Assembly (NCBI GenBank): GCA_022760355.1
Contig: JALEGB010000073.1
Coordinates: 1-34,378 of the forward strand
Direction: 5' to 3'
Length of the DNA stretch: 34,378 nt
Origin: Neomegalonema sp.
GTDB lineage: Bacteria > Pseudomonadota > Alphaproteobacteria > Rhodobacterales > Rhodobacteraceae
In this document: positions 32,403-34,378 of the stretch, piece after piece
How the letters are laid out: each line of letters opens with the position of its first letter
How positions within the stretch are numbered: position 1 is the stretch's first letter
Position numbers and translations under genes: made by a program
Notes under the pieces: generated by a model
Database searches by the model: none
What the model saw: the letters and a program-made list of their open reading frames with translations, nothing else
What the model was told of the DNA's origin: nothing

Positions 32403-34227
32403 CTCGCCGGTTGTTCTTTGTCTTGCTGGCGCCGGGGAGCGCGCGGCGCGGCGGATTGCCGACCATCTCGACGCCGAATTCCATGGCCGCGCCGACCGCG
32501 TGACCGCGCCAATTATTTTCGAGGATTTCGTTCAGCATACGCAGGATCTTTTTCTGGCCGGGCGCGACATCATTGGCGTCTGCGCGGCCGGCGCGCTGAT
32601 CCGCGCGCTCGCGCCGCTGCTTGGCCAAAAACGCACAGAGCCTGCTGTTGTCGCCATATCGCCGGACGGCGCCTCCGTCGTTCCTCTCCTTGGCGGGCAT
32701 CGCGGGGCAAATGCTCTCGCCGAACGTATCGCCGAACTCTTCGACGCAAAGGCCGCCATCACCACCGCCGGGGACACGGTGTTCGGCGTTGCGCTTGACG
32801 CGCCGCCGGAGGGGTGGCGGCTCGATAATCCGCAGGACGCGAAAGCGGTGATGGCGGCGGCGCTCGCTGGCGGCGATATCGATCTTGAGGGCGACGCGGC
32901 GTGGCTTGCGCCATTGGCCCAGGCGCGCGCAGACGAGACTGGAGCAGCTGGGCCGCGCCAAGCTGTGCTGACCGTCGCCGGCGCGCCAAAGCCCCTTCGC
33001 TATGCCGAACAGCGGCTCGCGCTCGGTCTTGGCGCCGCGCGAGGCGCAGATCCGCGCGCGATGACCGAACTGGTCGACGAAATCCTGCGCCGCGCAAATA
33101 TGCCCAGAGCCGCCATCGCCGCGGTGTTCTCGATCGATCTCAAAGCGGACGAAGCTGCGATCAACCAGGCTGCGGCGGCGCTCAACGCGCCACTGCGGAC
33201 CTTCAGCGCCGCCGAGCTGGAGGAAGAGACTCCGCGCGTGTCCGATCCGTCCGAAGTCGTCTTCAACGAAGTTGGCTGTCACAGCGTCGCTGAGGCGGCC
33301 GCCCTTCGCGGCGCCGGGCCGGACAGCGCGTTGTTGCATCCAAAGATCAAAGCGGCGAACTGTACGGCGGCGCTGGCGATCGCAACGGCGCCGATCCGTC
33401 AGCCCCCGGGCCGCGCCCGCGGACGGCTTGCGCTCATCGGCACTGGCCCGGGGCGGCTGGATCAACGCACCCCCGAAGCAACCAGGCTCGCAGCGGAAGC
33501 GGATGAGCTTGTCGGCTATGGGCTCTATCTGGATCTGCTTGGCCCGCTGGCCCCGGCGCATAAACGTCGCACTGACTTTAAGCTCGGCGAGGAGGAGGCC
33601 CGCTGCCGCTATGCGCTGGAGCGCGCAGGCGAAGGCTTGACTGTGGCGCTGGTGTGCTCAGGCGACCCGAGCATTTATGCGATGGGCGCGCTGGTCATGG
33701 AGTTGATTGATCGGGCGCCCGCGCAAGGGGGCGTGTCGGATGCGGCGCGCCGGGCCGAGCTTATTATCAGCCCCGGCGTATCGGCGCTGCAATCCGCCTC
33801 CGCCCGCGCCGGCGCCCTGCTCGGTCATGATTTCTGCGCAATCTCGCTCTCGGATCTTCTAACGCCGTGGGAGACGATCGAAAGGCGCGTCGCGGCTGCG
33901 GCGGAAGGGGACTTCGTCATCGCCTTCTACAATCCGGTTTCCGAGCGCCGACGCTGGCAGCTTGAGAAGGCGCGCGATATCTTATTGAGAAGCCGCTCCG
34001 CCGAAACGCCCGTCCTGATCGGCCGTCAGATCGGCCGACCGCAGGAGCAGCTTCACCATGTCGAACTCGGCGCGCTGAAGGCTGCTGATGTCGATATGCT
34101 GACCGTGGTGCTTGTCGGCTCGAGCCAGAGCCGCGCCGTGCAGGCGGGCGACCGATCCGCCGGCGCCGACGGCTGGCGGCTGTACACGCCGCGCGGCTAC
34201 GCCAAGAAATTGGACGCATTGGAATAG
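32392..34227 (+). CDS. cobJ: CbiG-CobJ fusion: cobalt-precorrin-5A hydrolase-like plus precorrin-3B C17-methyltransferase
   Basis: A 611-residue fusion. Residues 1-195 match the CbiG N-terminal and central parts (AGRDIIGVCAAGALIRALAP, VVPLLGGHRGANALAERIAE). About 199-335 is the CbiG C-terminal/CobE domain (LALGLGAARGADPRAMTEL, FNEVGCHSVAEAAAL). From 343 is CobJ, which methylates C-17 with ring contraction: LALIGTGPGRLDQRTPEATR, VALVCSGDPSIYAMGALV, SPGVSALQSASARAGALLGH, FVIAFYNPVSERRRWQ. CbiG opens the delta-lactone in the cobalt-early route. ATG 32392 lies behind GGAGAGGA and overlaps cobI by 11 bases; the frame extends to a TTG at 32368. It is the last gene of the operon visible here. Confidence 0.92.
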   Translation: MRTSSPVVLCLAGAGERAARRIADHLDAEFHGRADRVTAPIIFEDFVQHTQDLFLAGRDIIGVCAAGALIRALAPLLGQKRTEPAVVAISPDGASVVPLLGGHRGANALAERIAELFDAKAAITTAGDTVFGVALDAPPEGWRLDNPQDAKAVMAAALAGGDIDLEGDAAWLAPLAQARADETGAAGPRQAVLTVAGAPKPLRYAEQRLALGLGAARGADPRAMTELVDEILRRANMPRAAIAAVFSIDLKADEAAINQAAAALNAPLRTFSAAELEEETPRVSDPSEVVFNEVGCHSVAEAAALRGAGPDSALLHPKIKAANCTAALAIATAPIRQPPGRARGRLALIGTGPGRLDQRTPEATRLAAEADELVGYGLYLDLLGPLAPAHKRRTDFKLGEEEARCRYALERAGEGLTVALVCSGDPSIYAMGALVMELIDRAPAQGGVSDAARRAELIISPGVSALQSASARAGALLGHDFCAISLSDLLTPWETIERRVAAAAEGDFVIAFYNPVSERRRWQLEKARDILLRSRSAETPVLIGRQIGRPQEQLHHVELGALKAADVDMLTVVLVGSSQSRAVQAGDRSAGADGWRLYTPRGYAKKLDALE

Positions 34228-34267
34228 CTGCGGCCCGACAAGCCGGCGGGCTGGGCGGACCGCAATT

Positions 34268-34285
34268 GGGGCGACGCGTCGCCCC
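34268..34285 (+). terminator. Perfect 18-bp GC palindrome after cobJ
   Basis: GGGGCGACGCGTCGCCCC is self-complementary and can form a 7-bp stem with a CGCG loop, 40 bases after the cobJ stop. A GGG/CCC hairpin follows at about 34287-34299. No T-run. The rest of the window to 34378 holds no gene I can support, so the operon may end here. Confidence 0.45.
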
Positions 34286-34378
34286 TAGGGTCGAAACCCC
34301 TTCATCAGGCGTCGTCAGCGCTTCCTAGCCCGTTCTCGGCTGCGCACCGGGCGCGGAGCGGGCTGATTGCCCGGTCAA

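Noticed and set aside
32356-33561. 401-codon minus-strand open frame over the CbiG-CobJ gene
   Set aside because: It mirrors the coding frame of a clear CbiG domain and gives an Arg-rich, featureless protein.

Overview
The window looks like chromosomal DNA of a GC-rich alphaproteobacterium. The acetolactate synthase sequence, the bolA / J-domain / cobS neighbourhood, two IalB-type periplasmic proteins, FabI, and an aerobic-style cobalamin cluster (cobH, cobL, cobI, cobJ) with a small DUF6732-like protein in front all fit that class, possibly near Rhodobacterales. Genus cannot be fixed from the sequence alone. I see no rRNA, tRNA, insertion sequence, phage gene or CRISPR array.

Layout. 1-1731: 3' end of ilvB, then ilvN (valine/isoleucine synthesis), with a strong hairpin between them. 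1772-3819: an M20 dipeptidase divergent from a small zinc-ribbon/PhnA protein. 4039-6246: cobS and a J-domain gene on the minus strand, divergent from bolA; no cobT follows cobS. 6274-8750: a DUF4177 protein with a long Arg/Glu/Pro repeat tail, divergent from a coupled pair (monooxygenase-like protein and glutathione transferase). 8964-9800: fabI. 9925-15568: three consecutive genes for periplasmic binding-type proteins of three unrelated families (TAXI, OpuAC/ProX-like, PstS-like inside a 1039-residue chimera), none with a permease or ATPase beside it. 15616-17172: a HerA/DUF853-type ATPase on the minus strand. 17173-17618: a gene-free stretch with a textbook plus-strand terminator that no annotated gene uses, so a small RNA is likely there. 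17619-19392: an unknown small protein and two tandem IalB paralogues.

19466-23208 is a compact metabolic locus: two 3-hydroxyisobutyrate-dehydrogenase-type reductases, a short-chain dehydrogenase and a LacI-family regulator. A perfect CG-centred palindrome sits in the divergent promoter region and is the obvious candidate operator. 23245-24459 has a membrane protein and a histidine-rich PCu(A)C copper chaperone. 24565-27307 has a GMC oxidoreductase divergent from an arginase, with an inverted repeat and a spaced direct repeat between them. 27311-28087 is a MOSC protein.

28438-34227 is a tightly coupled cobalamin operon: DUF6732-like protein, cbiX, cobH, cobL, cobI and a CbiG-CobJ fusion. Every junction from the first gene onward overlaps. 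The operon mixes enzymes usually assigned to the cobalt-early route (CbiX, CbiG) with cobalt-late enzymes (CobH, CobL, CobI, CobJ), while CobS of the late cobalt chelatase lies 24 kb away in the same window. No B12 riboswitch is recognisable in front of the operon.

Most genes are ordinary. The points most worth following are the permease-free trio of binding proteins, the orphan terminator/small-RNA candidate, the predicted LacI operator, and the hybrid cobalamin gene set.
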